Part shown: piece after piece, positions 15,526 to 24,772 of the stretch | Position numbering within the stretch: position 1 is the first letter of the stretch | How the letters are laid out: each line of letters opens with the position of its first letter | Assembly (NCBI GenBank): GCA_045598065.1 | Contig: JAZLLJ010000019.1 | Location: forward strand, 1 to 30,740 | DNA length: 30,740 bases | Direction: 5' to 3' | Source of the DNA: RGIG426 sp045598065 | GTDB taxonomy: Bacteria; Bacillota; Clostridia; Oscillospirales; Acutalibacteraceae | The notes under the pieces: model-generated | What the model was told of the DNA's origin: nothing | The model's database searches: none | What the model saw: the letters and a program-made list of their open reading frames with translations, nothing else | Position numbers and translations under genes: made by a program

Positions 15526-16984
15526 AGGATTTTTTAAATAATTTTTTCAAAATATCCATCATTGCTGTGTTTTTCAGCAATACGCCGATACCAACGTAAC
15601 CGATTACCGAGCAGACGAACGTCAGCAAGAGATACCACACGCTCGTGTCGGAGAAATAGCGCGAAAACACATTGGCAAAAAACAAAATGGGCAATGCCGC
15701 AACCACGCATTTGAAAAACATCACCGCGATATACTTAAAATCAATCAAGTGCGGCTGTTTTCGCGTTCCAATCAACAAAATAATAAAAACAGTAAATTCC
15801 GCCAACAGCGTAGTGATCGCCGCGCCGGTTGCCTGATACGCGGGAATAAACCACAAGTTGAGCACAATGTTTTCCACCGCCGCAACACAAGTGGCAACCA
15901 AATTGAGTTTTTCCTGCTTCAGCGGCAGGTGATAACAGTTCATCAGCCAGCTTGCCAAACAAGAAAATAACAATGTGCCGGATAGAATTTGAAGCGCCGG
16001 CACACCGCCAAAATACTTTTCTCCGGCAATAAGAAACACGACCGGCTTGGCAAGCACCACAAGGCCAACAGCGATAGGTACAACCGCCAGCACCAAATAC
16101 CCGGTTATTTTTTTCGTCAGCGCACAAAACTCTGCCGTTTTTCCGGAGTGATAATACTCGGTCAATCGCGTAACAACTACCAAAAACACCGCTTCAACCG
16201 TTTTCTTAAACACATTATAGATTTTTACGGCGATTGCATATAATCCAACGTGTATTTCGCCGAGCATCCAACCAAGCATTACCGTATCAGCATTCAGATA
16301 CACACTGACAGCCAGTGTATTGGAAAACAAAACCACTACCGGTTTCAAATGTTGACGAAGTCCCGAAAACACCAACCGGATTGTAACGTATTTTCGCAAA
16401 TGCACCCAGTTGACCACCATAATCACTCCGTTGGTGGCCACGGTGATAATCGCATATATGTAATAATCGCCCGGGCTCTTGACCGCCAAAAACACCAAAA
16501 TCAGCGACAGCAGTTGCGCCGCAAAGCTCCGCAGCGTAATGTACGCATAATCCTCGCAAATGACGTTGAGCCATTCGATGCTCAGCGTTGTCAGCAAAAT
16601 CGAGGCGCTTTGGATCGCGATCAACACCGCCACGTCTTTTACTTTGCCGCAACACAGCAAAAACACCGCCAAGCACACGTAGGCGACAACGGTAGAAATC
16701 ACGTTCAGCGAAAATACTTCGCTGGAAAAACGCGACAGTTTATCTTTGTCCTTGCGATAAATACCGCCCTCGCGTGCCGCATAAGTCGCCACACCTAACG
16801 CCGCGATCAGCGAAAAATATCCAACGATCGAAAGACCGTAGTTGATTTTTCCGAAATTGTCAACGCCCAATACGCGGGTAATATAGGGATAAACGATAAG
16901 GGGGAACACAATGGATACAAAAACTCGCAAAAAGTTGAGGAAAATATTTTTTTCAACATTTACGATGTTGTTTTTTTCGTTCAT
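15524..16984 (-). CDS. Oligosaccharide flippase (Wzx/RfbX type)
   Basis: A 486-residue polytopic membrane protein of the MOP (polysaccharide transport) superfamily that would move undecaprenyl-linked glycan across the membrane. The N-terminal signature NFLRVFVSIVFPLIVYPYIT followed by VLGVDNFGKINYG is typical, with about 12-14 hydrophobic segments and a final YVGIGVLLK segment. GGGAGGGAG precedes the ATG. It is the last gene of the operon beginning at 20497. Confidence 0.92.
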   Translation of the reverse strand: MNEKNNIVNVEKNIFLNFLRVFVSIVFPLIVYPYITRVLGVDNFGKINYGLSIVGYFSLIAALGVATYAAREGGIYRKDKDKLSRFSSEVFSLNVISTVVAYVCLAVFLLCCGKVKDVAVLIAIQSASILLTTLSIEWLNVICEDYAYITLRSFAAQLLSLILVFLAVKSPGDYYIYAIITVATNGVIMVVNWVHLRKYVTIRLVFSGLRQHLKPVVVLFSNTLAVSVYLNADTVMLGWMLGEIHVGLYAIAVKIYNVFKKTVEAVFLVVVTRLTEYYHSGKTAEFCALTKKITGYLVLAVVPIAVGLVVLAKPVVFLIAGEKYFGGVPALQILSGTLLFSCLASWLMNCYHLPLKQEKLNLVATCVAAVENIVLNLWFIPAYQATGAAITTLLAEFTVFIILLIGTRKQPHLIDFKYIAVMFFKCVVAALPILFFANVFSRYFSDTSVWYLLLTFVCSVIGYVGIGVLLKNTAMMDILKKLFKKS

Positions 16985-17014
16985 TGTCTCCCTCCCTTTG
17001 GAAATGTGACTGCA

Positions 17015-18031
17015 TTATTTCGACACATCGCCTTGACGGTTGAGTGTCGGCATTTCCGTTCTGCCTTTGCGTTTGTTGTTCCATCTCACAATCCACCGAC
17101 ACGCAAACGGCGGAATCAAGAAAAACGGATACAACATTACCCACGCATACGGATACTGCCACATAAGGCGCGCCGCCAGTTTGAAATTTGAGCGACAAAT
17201 CCTCGCCGCGCGCTCTTTAACAATCGTGCGGCGAAGCAAAAAGCAAAACCGCCATTGAAAAAACCGGTCTAACTGTGGCTTATCAAAACCATGTTGAATC
17301 GCAAAATCCAACATTTTTCTATATTCAACGCCATCCACTCGTGCCGCATCAAAATTATTAATCCCACCATAAATTCCGGCGCCTATACACGTCTCACCAA
17401 TTATGCCCAACTGTTTTTCACCATAGTCCGCACAAAGAATGTGAATATAGCTTTGCAACCAGTTCGTGCCAAAATATTGTTCTGGCTCAACAATGCTTTG
17501 AAACGCTTTCGTCAAGCAAATAAAACAGGACAAAAAGCCCCACATTCGCTGAGCATGTCGCATAAACTCATTATTGTCATCGGTAAAAAAGCAGTTGCCA
17601 TCATATATAGCACGATCATAAGGATGACACGTTCGCTCGTCCACGTAATATTCGTAAAATCCTTTGGCGTTAAGATACACAAGCGACAAATCAGGGCTTT
17701 TGTCCAAAAAATCGAGAATGACCGCTAATTTATTTTCCATCAACACATCGTCATCCGACAACAACAGCGTATATTTGCCGGTCGCCAAACGCATACATTG
17801 CAAAAAATTCGCATCCGGGCCAATGTTTTTTTCATTGCGCACAACGCAGATTTGCGGATATTGCTTTTTACACTCCGCAAGAATAACGGCCGTCGCATCG
17901 GTGGATGCATTATCGGAAACGAGTACTTCCACACGCCCGTCACATTGCGGTAACAAAATATCCAACATCTGCCGAATGGTTTTTTCACCGTTGTAGGTCG
18001 GCACGGCAATTGTTAAAAGCGGTGTGCTCAT
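17015..18031 (-). CDS. Glycosyltransferase family 2
   Basis: A 338-residue GT-A fold enzyme adding a sugar to a lipid-linked acceptor. It starts at the ATG at 18031 after GAGGGG. The N-terminus shows TIAVPTYNGE, then VLVSDNASTDAT, and a metal-binding SDDD (92-95). The C-terminus has a hydrophobic stretch (YPYAWVMLYPFFLIPPFA) and a basic tail, suggesting membrane association. Only 14 bp separate it from the GT8 gene. The sugar donor is not predictable by eye. Confidence 0.9.
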   Translation of the reverse strand: MSTPLLTIAVPTYNGEKTIRQMLDILLPQCDGRVEVLVSDNASTDATAVILAECKKQYPQICVVRNEKNIGPDANFLQCMRLATGKYTLLLSDDDVLMENKLAVILDFLDKSPDLSLVYLNAKGFYEYYVDERTCHPYDRAIYDGNCFFTDDNNEFMRHAQRMWGFLSCFICLTKAFQSIVEPEQYFGTNWLQSYIHILCADYGEKQLGIIGETCIGAGIYGGINNFDAARVDGVEYRKMLDFAIQHGFDKPQLDRFFQWRFCFLLRRTIVKERAARICRSNFKLAARLMWQYPYAWVMLYPFFLIPPFACRWIVRWNNKRKGRTEMPTLNRQGDVSK

Positions 18032-18045
18032 CCTTGTTTCCCCTC

Positions 18046-19032
18046 TCACTCGTTTTTCCACCACAAAAGCGGTCGAATACGGTTATACGCAATACCGGCA
18101 AAAAACGCCACGACCGCCTGCGGCAGTATATGCCATACACGTCGTTTCAGCCGTTGCATCTTCGTTTGACTACACGGCGATAGTTCCGGAAACGGAGTAC
18201 GGTTTTTAATTTCTTGATATATTACCGAAAACGGATGCTCGCAACCGATTTCCCACGGGCGACTGCTCATATAAAAATTACGGGTAAAATGAATGATGGC
18301 CGGATGTTCTTTTGCCTTTTCTATTTCTTTTTCGTCATAAAACGACGTTGGTGCACGAAAACGAATCATATTCTTGTAGGAAAAAGAATACAGCAACGTG
18401 TAACAATTATATTGCGGCGGCAACTTTTTAATTTTTCCACGGCAAGCATAATTCATCAGCGTTTGTTCAAAGAAAAACACGTTCCCGTTTTTTTCTTTAA
18501 TCTTGCGGCAAATCGTTTGCTCCATTCCTTGTTCGCGCCATTTTTTAAGGTCGACCAAAAACATTCCGGCATTACAATAAATCTGGTCATCGGAAAGTTC
18601 AAATTGACGGCGATAAGCTCGAAGATTTATGCAATCCGCCACACCTGCCATCACATTATCGTCCAATTCTGTATTCCAAAATGCCGACAAATCGTCCAAC
18701 ACCAGCGTGTCGCAATCTAAACACAACACCCGTTCCACGTCTGAGGGCAAAACCGTGCCGATAGCCATACGGATATACGAATGTCCCATTTGATAGCGAC
18801 TTTCAAACGGGAAATCAAACAGTTCCGACGGATCCGGCATCGGCACAAAAATAAGTGTCCGAGAAAAGGAAGCTGCCTGTTTTTCTAATTTTCGGCGCGT
18901 TTCGGCGCAAATCCCATCATCTGCTACATAAACGCAAATAGAATCAACTTCACGGTTTGTTTCGAAAAGGCTTTGAATCGACACAGAAAGGACCGGTGCA
19001 AAAACATCACTGCAAAAATAAAAAACGTTCAC
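18046..19032 (-). CDS. Glycosyltransferase family 8
   Basis: A 328-residue retaining glycosyltransferase of the LgtC/glycogenin type. The start is a GTG (19032-19030) with GGAGGG 6 nt upstream; earlier in-frame residues overlap the preceding gene and do not resemble the family. The motifs are the D106-C-D108 metal site in LCLDCDTLV, the YCNAGMFLVDLKKW segment, and IIHFTRNF near the C-terminus. LgtC-type members usually add galactose or glucose. It probably extends the glycan started by the sugar transferase upstream. Confidence 0.9.
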   Translation of the reverse strand: MNVFYFCSDVFAPVLSVSIQSLFETNREVDSICVYVADDGICAETRRKLEKQAASFSRTLIFVPMPDPSELFDFPFESRYQMGHSYIRMAIGTVLPSDVERVLCLDCDTLVLDDLSAFWNTELDDNVMAGVADCINLRAYRRQFELSDDQIYCNAGMFLVDLKKWREQGMEQTICRKIKEKNGNVFFFEQTLMNYACRGKIKKLPPQYNCYTLLYSFSYKNMIRFRAPTSFYDEKEIEKAKEHPAIIHFTRNFYMSSRPWEIGCEHPFSVIYQEIKNRTPFPELSPCSQTKMQRLKRRVWHILPQAVVAFFAGIAYNRIRPLLWWKNE

Positions 19033-19069
19033 CGATGTCCCTCCTTCTTGTCCATCGAATACTCTCTTC

Positions 19070-20497
19070 TCATTCCGCGCCGTCACGTTTGGTAATAGCC
19101 AAAATCGTGCGCAATACGCACAAAAAGTCCAAATATGCCGATATATTTTTGACGTAGTAATATTCCAATTCCAACCGTTCGCGATATTGGATATTCGAGC
19201 GTCCGTTACAACCCCACCAACCGGTAATGCCCGGCTTCACCTGCTGATACAACTTCAATCCGTTGTGCGCTTCCAGCTCTCCTTGCACTAACGGGCGTGG
19301 GCCGACAAGGGACATTTCACCTTTCATCACGTTCCACATTTGAGGCAACTCGTCAATAGAAGTTTTTCGCAAAAAACGACCGCATTTTGTAATACGCGGA
19401 TCCTTTTCCAGCTTTTGATTGGCTTTCCACTCGGTGCGATATTTTTCTTCTTTCAACAATTCCTCTAACGCTTTTTCGGCGTGCGGCACCATCGTGCGCA
19501 ACTTATAAATACGAATCGGCTTTCCGTTTTTGCCAACACGCATTTGACTGTAAACGATTTTTTCACGGTCGCCACTGCAAAGATACGCGATTTTTACAAA
19601 CAACAACACCGGCACCAACAAAACACAACCGATTACACCGAACAATACGTCCAACAACCGCTTGACGATTAAATATATTTTCTGTGCCGCCGTAAACGTA
19701 TGCAATCCCACGGACAACGTGCGATACACACCCACGGAATCTACACTGTAATCCTCCGCCTGAAATCCGAGCATGGATTGCAAATCAAAATGCACACCGA
19801 TACCGTTGGCAATTAAGCCACGGCAAAACGAGGCATCCATTGCAAATCCGTCCGTTGCAATCAGCACCTCTTCGATCCCCTCAAAGCAAAGGTTTTCAAG
19901 TAGTTTTTCCCGATTGTTAAACACCGGCACACCATTGACATTTTCTGTTTCGTTCGTGTCCGTCAAATGAACACCTTTCACCGCATACGCGTTAAAATCA
20001 CCCACGGTTGCGTTTTGCAACGTTTCTTCAATCGACGAAGTATTTCCAATAATAAACAATGCAATCGGTTTCGGGTTATATAGGCTGATTTTTTGGGATA
20101 AAATCAACTTTTTCCAAAGACAGTTAAAACAAACGGACAGGATAAAGAAGAAACCGTACATCGTCAAAATCATCTGACGAGAGAACAACGTGCCGACTTT
20201 GAACACATAAAAAATCACGCCGGCGGCAAGTAGATTGTAACAAGTCAACAGCAACGCCTGCACGATTTCCTCATAATACGGACGGCGAAAAATCTTACTG
20301 TACGGATCGGCAAGCAAACAAATAACAATGTTCAGCAAGGACACCAAAAACAACAGTGCCATCCAAGATTCATTTTTTAGAAAGCCGAAATTTCCGAATT
20401 TTAGAAGATAGGAAACGGTGAAAGAGACAAGAAGTGCCACAATATCGAGTAACAAAAAATCCAAGTGTTTTCCGGTATCTGTTTGATTTTGTTTCAT
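19070..20497 (-). CDS. Polyprenyl-phosphate sugar-1-phosphate transferase (initiating enzyme)
   Basis: A 475-residue membrane enzyme that starts a surface glycan by moving a sugar phosphate onto undecaprenyl phosphate. The N-terminal half has about four or five hydrophobic helices and a nucleotide-fold region. The C-terminal catalytic domain (about 275-475) begins with VKRLLDVLFGVIGCVLLVPV and contains YKLRTM, RKTSIDELPQMWNV, GEMSLVGPRP and VKPGITGWWG, all signatures of the bacterial sugar transferase family. AGGAGG precedes the ATG. It is the first gene of a four-gene operon. Confidence 0.95.
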   Translation of the reverse strand: MKQNQTDTGKHLDFLLLDIVALLVSFTVSYLLKFGNFGFLKNESWMALLFLVSLLNIVICLLADPYSKIFRRPYYEEIVQALLLTCYNLLAAGVIFYVFKVGTLFSRQMILTMYGFFFILSVCFNCLWKKLILSQKISLYNPKPIALFIIGNTSSIEETLQNATVGDFNAYAVKGVHLTDTNETENVNGVPVFNNREKLLENLCFEGIEEVLIATDGFAMDASFCRGLIANGIGVHFDLQSMLGFQAEDYSVDSVGVYRTLSVGLHTFTAAQKIYLIVKRLLDVLFGVIGCVLLVPVLLFVKIAYLCSGDREKIVYSQMRVGKNGKPIRIYKLRTMVPHAEKALEELLKEEKYRTEWKANQKLEKDPRITKCGRFLRKTSIDELPQMWNVMKGEMSLVGPRPLVQGELEAHNGLKLYQQVKPGITGWWGCNGRSNIQYRERLELEYYYVKNISAYLDFLCVLRTILAITKRDGAE

Positions 20498-20528
20498 TTC
20501 TTTCTCCCCTCCTTTTCATTATCCTGTC

Positions 20529-20557
20529 ATTATATCACATTTTCGAGTATTTGTAAA
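20529..20557 (-). promoter_or_regulatory. Promoter of the surface-glycan operon
   Basis: On the minus strand, TTTACA (20557-20552), a 17-bp spacer and TATAAT (20534-20529) with an extended TGA. Confidence 0.8.
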
Positions 20558-20580
20558 TATTGCTTTTGGCGGAACGGCAA

Positions 20581-20611
20581 AAGAAAAGCCGACGAGAAAC
20601 TCGTCGGCTTT
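20581..20611 (-). terminator. Terminator of guaB
   Basis: AAAGCCGACGAG (20585-20596) and CTCGTCGGCTTT (20600-20611) form a perfect 12-bp stem with an AAA loop, followed on the minus strand by a T-rich stretch. Confidence 0.9.
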
Positions 20612-20620
20612 CGTGTGTTT

Positions 20621-22126
20621 TTATTTAATCGTCGGGGTGTTTTCTTTGCGAATAACGTCGTGAGCGCCGCCTTCCACAATGCTGGTGGCGGAAACAAGCG
20701 TTAATTTCGCTTTTTCCTGCAACTCCGGAATGGTGAGTGCGCCGCAGTTGCACATGGTCGATTTCACTTTGGACAGCGAGATGGCCACGTTGTCTTTGAG
20801 GCTGCCGGCATACGGCACGTAAGAATCCACGCCCTCTTCGAACGACAGTTTTTTGTCGCCGCCGAGATCGTAACGCTGCCAGTTACGCGCACGAGCCGAA
20901 CCCTCGCCCCAATATTCTTTATAATAGGTGCCGTTGATGCTCACTTTGTTGGACGGGCTTTCATCAAAACGGGCGAAATAGCGGCCGAGCATAATGAAGT
21001 CCGCGCCCATTGCAAGCGCCAGCGTAATGTGGTGGTCATACACGATACCACCGTCGGAACAAACGGGGACGTAGACGCCGGTTTCTTTATAATACTCGTC
21101 GCGCGCGGCGCACACCTCGATAAGCGCGGTAGCTTGGCCGCGGCCGATACCTTTGGTCTCACGGGTGATGCAGATGGAGCCGCCGCCGATGCCGACTTTC
21201 ACAAAATCCGCACCGCAATCGGCGAGGAAGCGGAAGCCTTCGGCATCCACCACGTTGCCGGCGCCCACTTTCACAGTGTCACCGTAATGCTCGCGAATCC
21301 AACCGATGGTCAGTTTTTGCCACTCGGAGAAGCCTTCGGACGAGTCGATGCACAAAACGTCCGCACCTGCCTCGACAAGCGCCGGAACGCGCTCGGCATA
21401 GTCACGGGTGTTGATACCTGCACCGACGATATAGCGTTTTTGGGCATCGAGCAGCTCGTTCGGGTTTTGTTTGTGGGAATCATAGTCCTTGCGGAACACC
21501 ATATAGCAAAGACGGCCGTCCTCCGACAAAATCGGCAGAGAATTCAGTTTGTGGTCCCAGATAATATCGTTGGCGGCTTTCAGGCTTGTGCCTTCCGGCG
21601 CGGTATACAATTTTTCAAGGGGAGTCATAAATTCGCTGACTTTGAGGTCAAGCGGCATACGGGAGATACGATAGTCGCGACCGGTCACGATACCGACGAG
21701 CTTGCCGTCTTGCGTGCCGTCTTCGGTCACGGCAATGGTGGAGTGACCGGTTTTTTCGGTCAGCGCAATCACGTCGCCAAGTGTCGCATCCGGACGGATG
21801 TTGGAATCGCTTTTGACAAAGCCGGCTTTATAGTCTTTCGCGCGTTTGACCATGGCTGCTTCGTCTTCCACCGACTGCGAACCATAGATAAAGGACACGC
21901 CGCCTTCGGTAGCGAGCGCCACAGCAAGTCGGTCGCCGGACACCGCCTGCATAATGGCGGAAACAAGGGGAATATTCATGGAAATGGCAGGCTCTTCACC
22001 CTTTTTGAACTTCACGAGCGGAGTTTTAAGACTCACGTTCGCAGGAATGCATTGGTCAGAAGAATACCCCGGAATAAGCAGGTATTCGTTAAACGTATGC
22101 GCCGGTTCTTGGATAAAAGTCGCCAT
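20621..22126 (-). CDS. guaB: Inosine-5'-monophosphate dehydrogenase
   Basis: Converts IMP to XMP with NAD, the first committed step of GMP synthesis, in the cytoplasm; 501 residues. I start at the ATG at 22126 (GGGAGAG upstream), giving MATFIQEPAHTFNEYLL. The TIM barrel is interrupted at about 95-215 by a CBS-type region. The catalytic cysteine is C319 in GGGSICITRETKGIG, followed by CSDGGIVYDHHI and the flap motif ARNWQRYD. The catalytic loop reads CITRET rather than the commonest CTTR form, a variant I would expect in some Clostridia. It is monocistronic between its promoter and terminator. No riboswitch is visible in the short leader. Confidence 0.95.
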   Translation of the reverse strand: MATFIQEPAHTFNEYLLIPGYSSDQCIPANVSLKTPLVKFKKGEEPAISMNIPLVSAIMQAVSGDRLAVALATEGGVSFIYGSQSVEDEAAMVKRAKDYKAGFVKSDSNIRPDATLGDVIALTEKTGHSTIAVTEDGTQDGKLVGIVTGRDYRISRMPLDLKVSEFMTPLEKLYTAPEGTSLKAANDIIWDHKLNSLPILSEDGRLCYMVFRKDYDSHKQNPNELLDAQKRYIVGAGINTRDYAERVPALVEAGADVLCIDSSEGFSEWQKLTIGWIREHYGDTVKVGAGNVVDAEGFRFLADCGADFVKVGIGGGSICITRETKGIGRGQATALIEVCAARDEYYKETGVYVPVCSDGGIVYDHHITLALAMGADFIMLGRYFARFDESPSNKVSINGTYYKEYWGEGSARARNWQRYDLGGDKKLSFEEGVDSYVPYAGSLKDNVAISLSKVKSTMCNCGALTIPELQEKAKLTLVSATSIVEGGAHDVIRKENTPTIK

Positions 22127-22157
22127 CACAATCTCTCCCTTTTTTTGTATTTTGACC

Positions 22158-22186
22158 ATTGTACCATACCGAAAAAATCTTGTCAA
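22158..22186 (-). promoter_or_regulatory. Promoter of guaB
   Basis: On the minus strand, TTGACA (22186-22181), a 17-bp spacer and TACAAT (22163-22158). Confidence 0.85.
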
Positions 22187-22235
22187 CGAAAATCCCCGTC
22201 AAAAAAGGTGGATTTGTTGCACAACCCGACAGGGG

Positions 22236-22264
22236 TTGACGAAACGCCGCCACCGTGCTACAAT
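22236..22264 (+). promoter_or_regulatory. Promoter of the EamA transporter gene
   Basis: TTGACG (22236-22241), a 17-bp spacer and TACAAT (22259-22264) with an extended TGC. It is divergent from the guaB promoter, with about 50 bp between the two -35 boxes. Confidence 0.8.
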
Positions 22265-22299
22265 AATCCCGGATTTTATGAAAAAAGGAGGCGCTCGCG

Positions 22300-23262
22300 T
22301 TGTCGTGGTTCTTGCTTTCGCTACTTTGCGTAGCCGGATGGGGATGCGCGGATCTGTTTTATAAAAAAGGCACCGACGAAACCGACCGCTTTTCCCACTT
22401 AAAAATTGCCGTATGGGTGGGGCTTGTCATGGGCTTTTGCGCCTTTGCGTTATTGCCGTTTTCCGAAACCTTAAAAAACGGCGACCTCACCGGCTTCTTC
22501 CAAAACGCCGTGCGCTACGCCCCTGCTTCGCTGTGCTACATTCTGTCAATGGTCATCGGTTATGCAGGACTGCGGTATCTGGAATTATCGGTAGTATCGC
22601 CGGTACAAAACGCCTCCGGTGCGCTGTCCGCTGTGTGTATGCTCGTGTTCTTCGCCGCCACTGGGAAAATCGCCTCGGTAAGCGATGCTTTTACGCCACT
22701 TGACCTTACGGGGACAGGACTCATCGTTGTGGGTATGATCGCCCTCGCCGTTGCCGAGCAAAAGTTGTCCGCTTCTACCGCCGAAACCGACAAAAAATAC
22801 CGTTTTGGGGCATTGGCGCTTCTCTTCCCCCTGCTCTACTGCGTGTTTGATACCGTCGGTACTGCCGCAGACGGCATTCTTTTGGACGAAGAAGCCGGCC
22901 TCGGTCTCGGGGAATTGGACGTGCTCGTTTTATATGGGCTCACCTTTTTTGCCGCCGGTTTGGTCGCGTGGGTGTTTTTGTTCATCAAGCAAAAACGCGC
23001 CTACAACCCCTTTTGGAAATCCGAACGGCCGAAAGCTGTTGCCGCTTTCTGTGAAGAGGGCGGCCAAGTGTTTTACGTTTACGCCATGGCAGCAAAACCC
23101 CTGCTTGCCGCGCCGATGGTCGCTTCCTACTGCATCGTATCCATTCTGCTCTCTCGCCTTGTCCTCAAGGAAAAACTGTCCCATGCCCAAACCGCCTGCA
23201 TTGCAACAGTGGTGGCCGGCATCATCGCCCTCGGCATTGCCGAGGGGCTGGCGGAAGCGTAA
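22300..23262 (+). CDS. EamA/DMT-superfamily membrane transporter
   Basis: A 320-residue protein with about ten hydrophobic segments arranged as two similar halves, the pattern of drug/metabolite transporters. It starts with TTG at 22300, preceded by AGGAGG at an 8-nt distance. The N-terminal SLLCVAGWGCADLFYKKG and the C-terminal LVLKEKLSHAQTACIATVVAGIIALG fit the family. In the middle a hydrophilic loop has several acidic residues (LLDEEAGLGLGELD). The substrate is unknown. It has its own promoter and terminator. Confidence 0.85.
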   Translation: MSWFLLSLLCVAGWGCADLFYKKGTDETDRFSHLKIAVWVGLVMGFCAFALLPFSETLKNGDLTGFFQNAVRYAPASLCYILSMVIGYAGLRYLELSVVSPVQNASGALSAVCMLVFFAATGKIASVSDAFTPLDLTGTGLIVVGMIALAVAEQKLSASTAETDKKYRFGALALLFPLLYCVFDTVGTAADGILLDEEAGLGLGELDVLVLYGLTFFAAGLVAWVFLFIKQKRAYNPFWKSERPKAVAAFCEEGGQVFYVYAMAAKPLLAAPMVASYCIVSILLSRLVLKEKLSHAQTACIATVVAGIIALGIAEGLAEA

Positions 23263-23279
23263 ACCCTTTTTCAAAACAC

Positions 23280-23313
23280 AAAAACCGGATGTCCTCTCGG
23301 ACATCCGGTTTTT
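23280..23313. terminator. Bidirectional terminator between transporter and dockerin genes
   Basis: Perfect 15-bp arms, AAAAACCGGATGTCC (23280-23294) and its complement (23299-23313), with a TCTC loop. It serves the converging genes on both strands. Confidence 0.93.
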
Positions 23314-23314
23314 C

Positions 23315-24685
23315 TTATTCATTCCACGGAACTTCAGTTACGTCGGTTTCGATATTCTCATAGATTTCGGGAAGTTCCGCAAGGTTTGCCAAATATTTGC
23401 GAAGCAGCAGAACGTCTTTCATGTTGATACTGCCGTCGCGGTTGCAGTCGGCGAGATTTTCGTTGATCTCTTTCACAATGCCCGCCACGTATTTGCGCAG
23501 CTGCAGCACGTCTTTCATATTGACAAGTCCGTCACCGGTGGTGTCACCGTTGACCGGTTTGACGTCTTCTACATTGCAGAACAACGAATTGGAATACGGG
23601 CTGTCTTTGCCCTCTTCCATATTGTTCTCCACTTTCACGCGGAATTCAATCATGTCGTTTTGACCCGCGCCGTCGGTGGAAAACTCTTTCCAACCACTGT
23701 CGAGCCACGTAGAGTTGCCCCAATAGGAGTAGCACCAATCGCCCCACGCACCGTCGCTTTTCACACGGTATTCAATCACGGCGTTAAGCGGCTCAAAACC
23801 ATCCTCTTCAATAACGTAATATTTTTTGGCATCACCGTTTTGTTGCGGGAAATCCACCCACACTTTCCAAGAGCCGATTACGTGGTCGTCTTCATAAGAT
23901 TCCGCGCTCAAAAAGGACAAGTCCTTAATGGTGGGTGCTTCGATGGATTCGGGCTTTTCAAGCGGCACTTGGGTTCCGTTTTTGCCGATGGTGATTTCCT
24001 CCGACCAGTCGGAGAGAACATAACTGTCATAAGAGCCGTCGTTGGCATCCCGGTCCTCATCACTCAAATCGTTGTTGCGAACGGTGAGAAAATACCGCGC
24101 ACGCAAGGTGAGCGAATGATTCTCGAAATCGAGATAGTAATTGGTTTCCTCTTCCAATTCCTCTTTAAGAATGACCGGAGCCAAATAACCGGCATCTTCC
24201 TCGGTTTGTGCATACCACGGGTCGATGAGATAACCGCCCACATCATAGGTTTTCACGCTGTCGCTCACCGATACCGTTTGACGAAGCGCCAAATCGTAGG
24301 GCTGATTTTCCTGCGGGTATTCGCCCTTATCCCATTCCGGCATATAGTGCCAGTCGCCATCATCCACCTTGCAGTCGATTTGCAACCGATAGTTCTCCAA
24401 ATATCCGCCGTAGGTTTCGATGACTTTATCGTTGTCGTTGATTTCGTTGAGTTCGGTGAACATCGCTTCCACGTCGTCCGCCTGCGTCAGCCACATCGAC
24501 ACACCGTAGACTTGACCTTCATCGGTTTTCAGAATTTTATAATATACGTTCGTGGGCGTACCCGCTTTCCCCTCCGGGAAAAAATGTTCGGTAAACTTCG
24601 GCGCCACGTCCAACGCTGAAACGGTGGTCGCAAAAACACCGAGAAGCATCGTGATCGCCACCAAAATCGAAAGCAATTTTTTCAT
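23315..24685 (-). CDS. Secreted dockerin protein, function unknown
   Basis: A 456-residue exported protein with a clear signal peptide (MKKLLSILVAITMLLGVFA, cleavage near VSA-LD). AGGAGG lies 8 nt before the ATG. The body (about 30-375) is beta-rich, with many Trp, Tyr and Asp residues (WHYMPEWDKGEY, SWKVWVDFPQQ) and a predicted pair of fibronectin-like strand regions. No catalytic motif was recognised. Residues 380-440 form a type I dockerin whose two calcium loops (GDTTGDGLVNMKDVL, NRDGSINMKDVLLL) resemble those of the giant protein at 1703-8050. A short acidic tail (ETDVTEVPWNE) follows. It is probably secreted and docked to the same cohesin partner. Confidence 0.85.
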   Translation of the reverse strand: MKKLLSILVAITMLLGVFATTVSALDVAPKFTEHFFPEGKAGTPTNVYYKILKTDEGQVYGVSMWLTQADDVEAMFTELNEINDNDKVIETYGGYLENYRLQIDCKVDDGDWHYMPEWDKGEYPQENQPYDLALRQTVSVSDSVKTYDVGGYLIDPWYAQTEEDAGYLAPVILKEELEEETNYYLDFENHSLTLRARYFLTVRNNDLSDEDRDANDGSYDSYVLSDWSEEITIGKNGTQVPLEKPESIEAPTIKDLSFLSAESYEDDHVIGSWKVWVDFPQQNGDAKKYYVIEEDGFEPLNAVIEYRVKSDGAWGDWCYSYWGNSTWLDSGWKEFSTDGAGQNDMIEFRVKVENNMEEGKDSPYSNSLFCNVEDVKPVNGDTTGDGLVNMKDVLQLRKYVAGIVKEINENLADCNRDGSINMKDVLLLRKYLANLAELPEIYENIETDVTEVPWNE

Positions 24686-24714
24686 CCAAAATCCCTCCTA
24701 AATGGGTTTTCTTT

Positions 24715-24743
24715 ATTGTAGCTCACCGCCGCGGCAAAGTCAA
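24715..24743 (-). promoter_or_regulatory. Promoter of the second dockerin gene
   Basis: On the minus strand, TTGACT (24743-24738), a 17-bp spacer and TACAAT (24720-24715). It begins at the U-tract of the pilus-operon terminator. Confidence 0.8.
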
Positions 24744-24746
24744 GAA

Positions 24747-24771
24747 AAAAGACCGCCGTTGGCGGTCTTTT
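24747..24771 (-). terminator. Terminator of the pilus operon
   Basis: AAAAGACCGCC (24747-24757) pairs with GGCGGTCTTTT (24761-24771) around a GTT loop, next to the sortase stop codon, with a T-run on the minus strand. Confidence 0.9.
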
Positions 24772-24772
24772 C

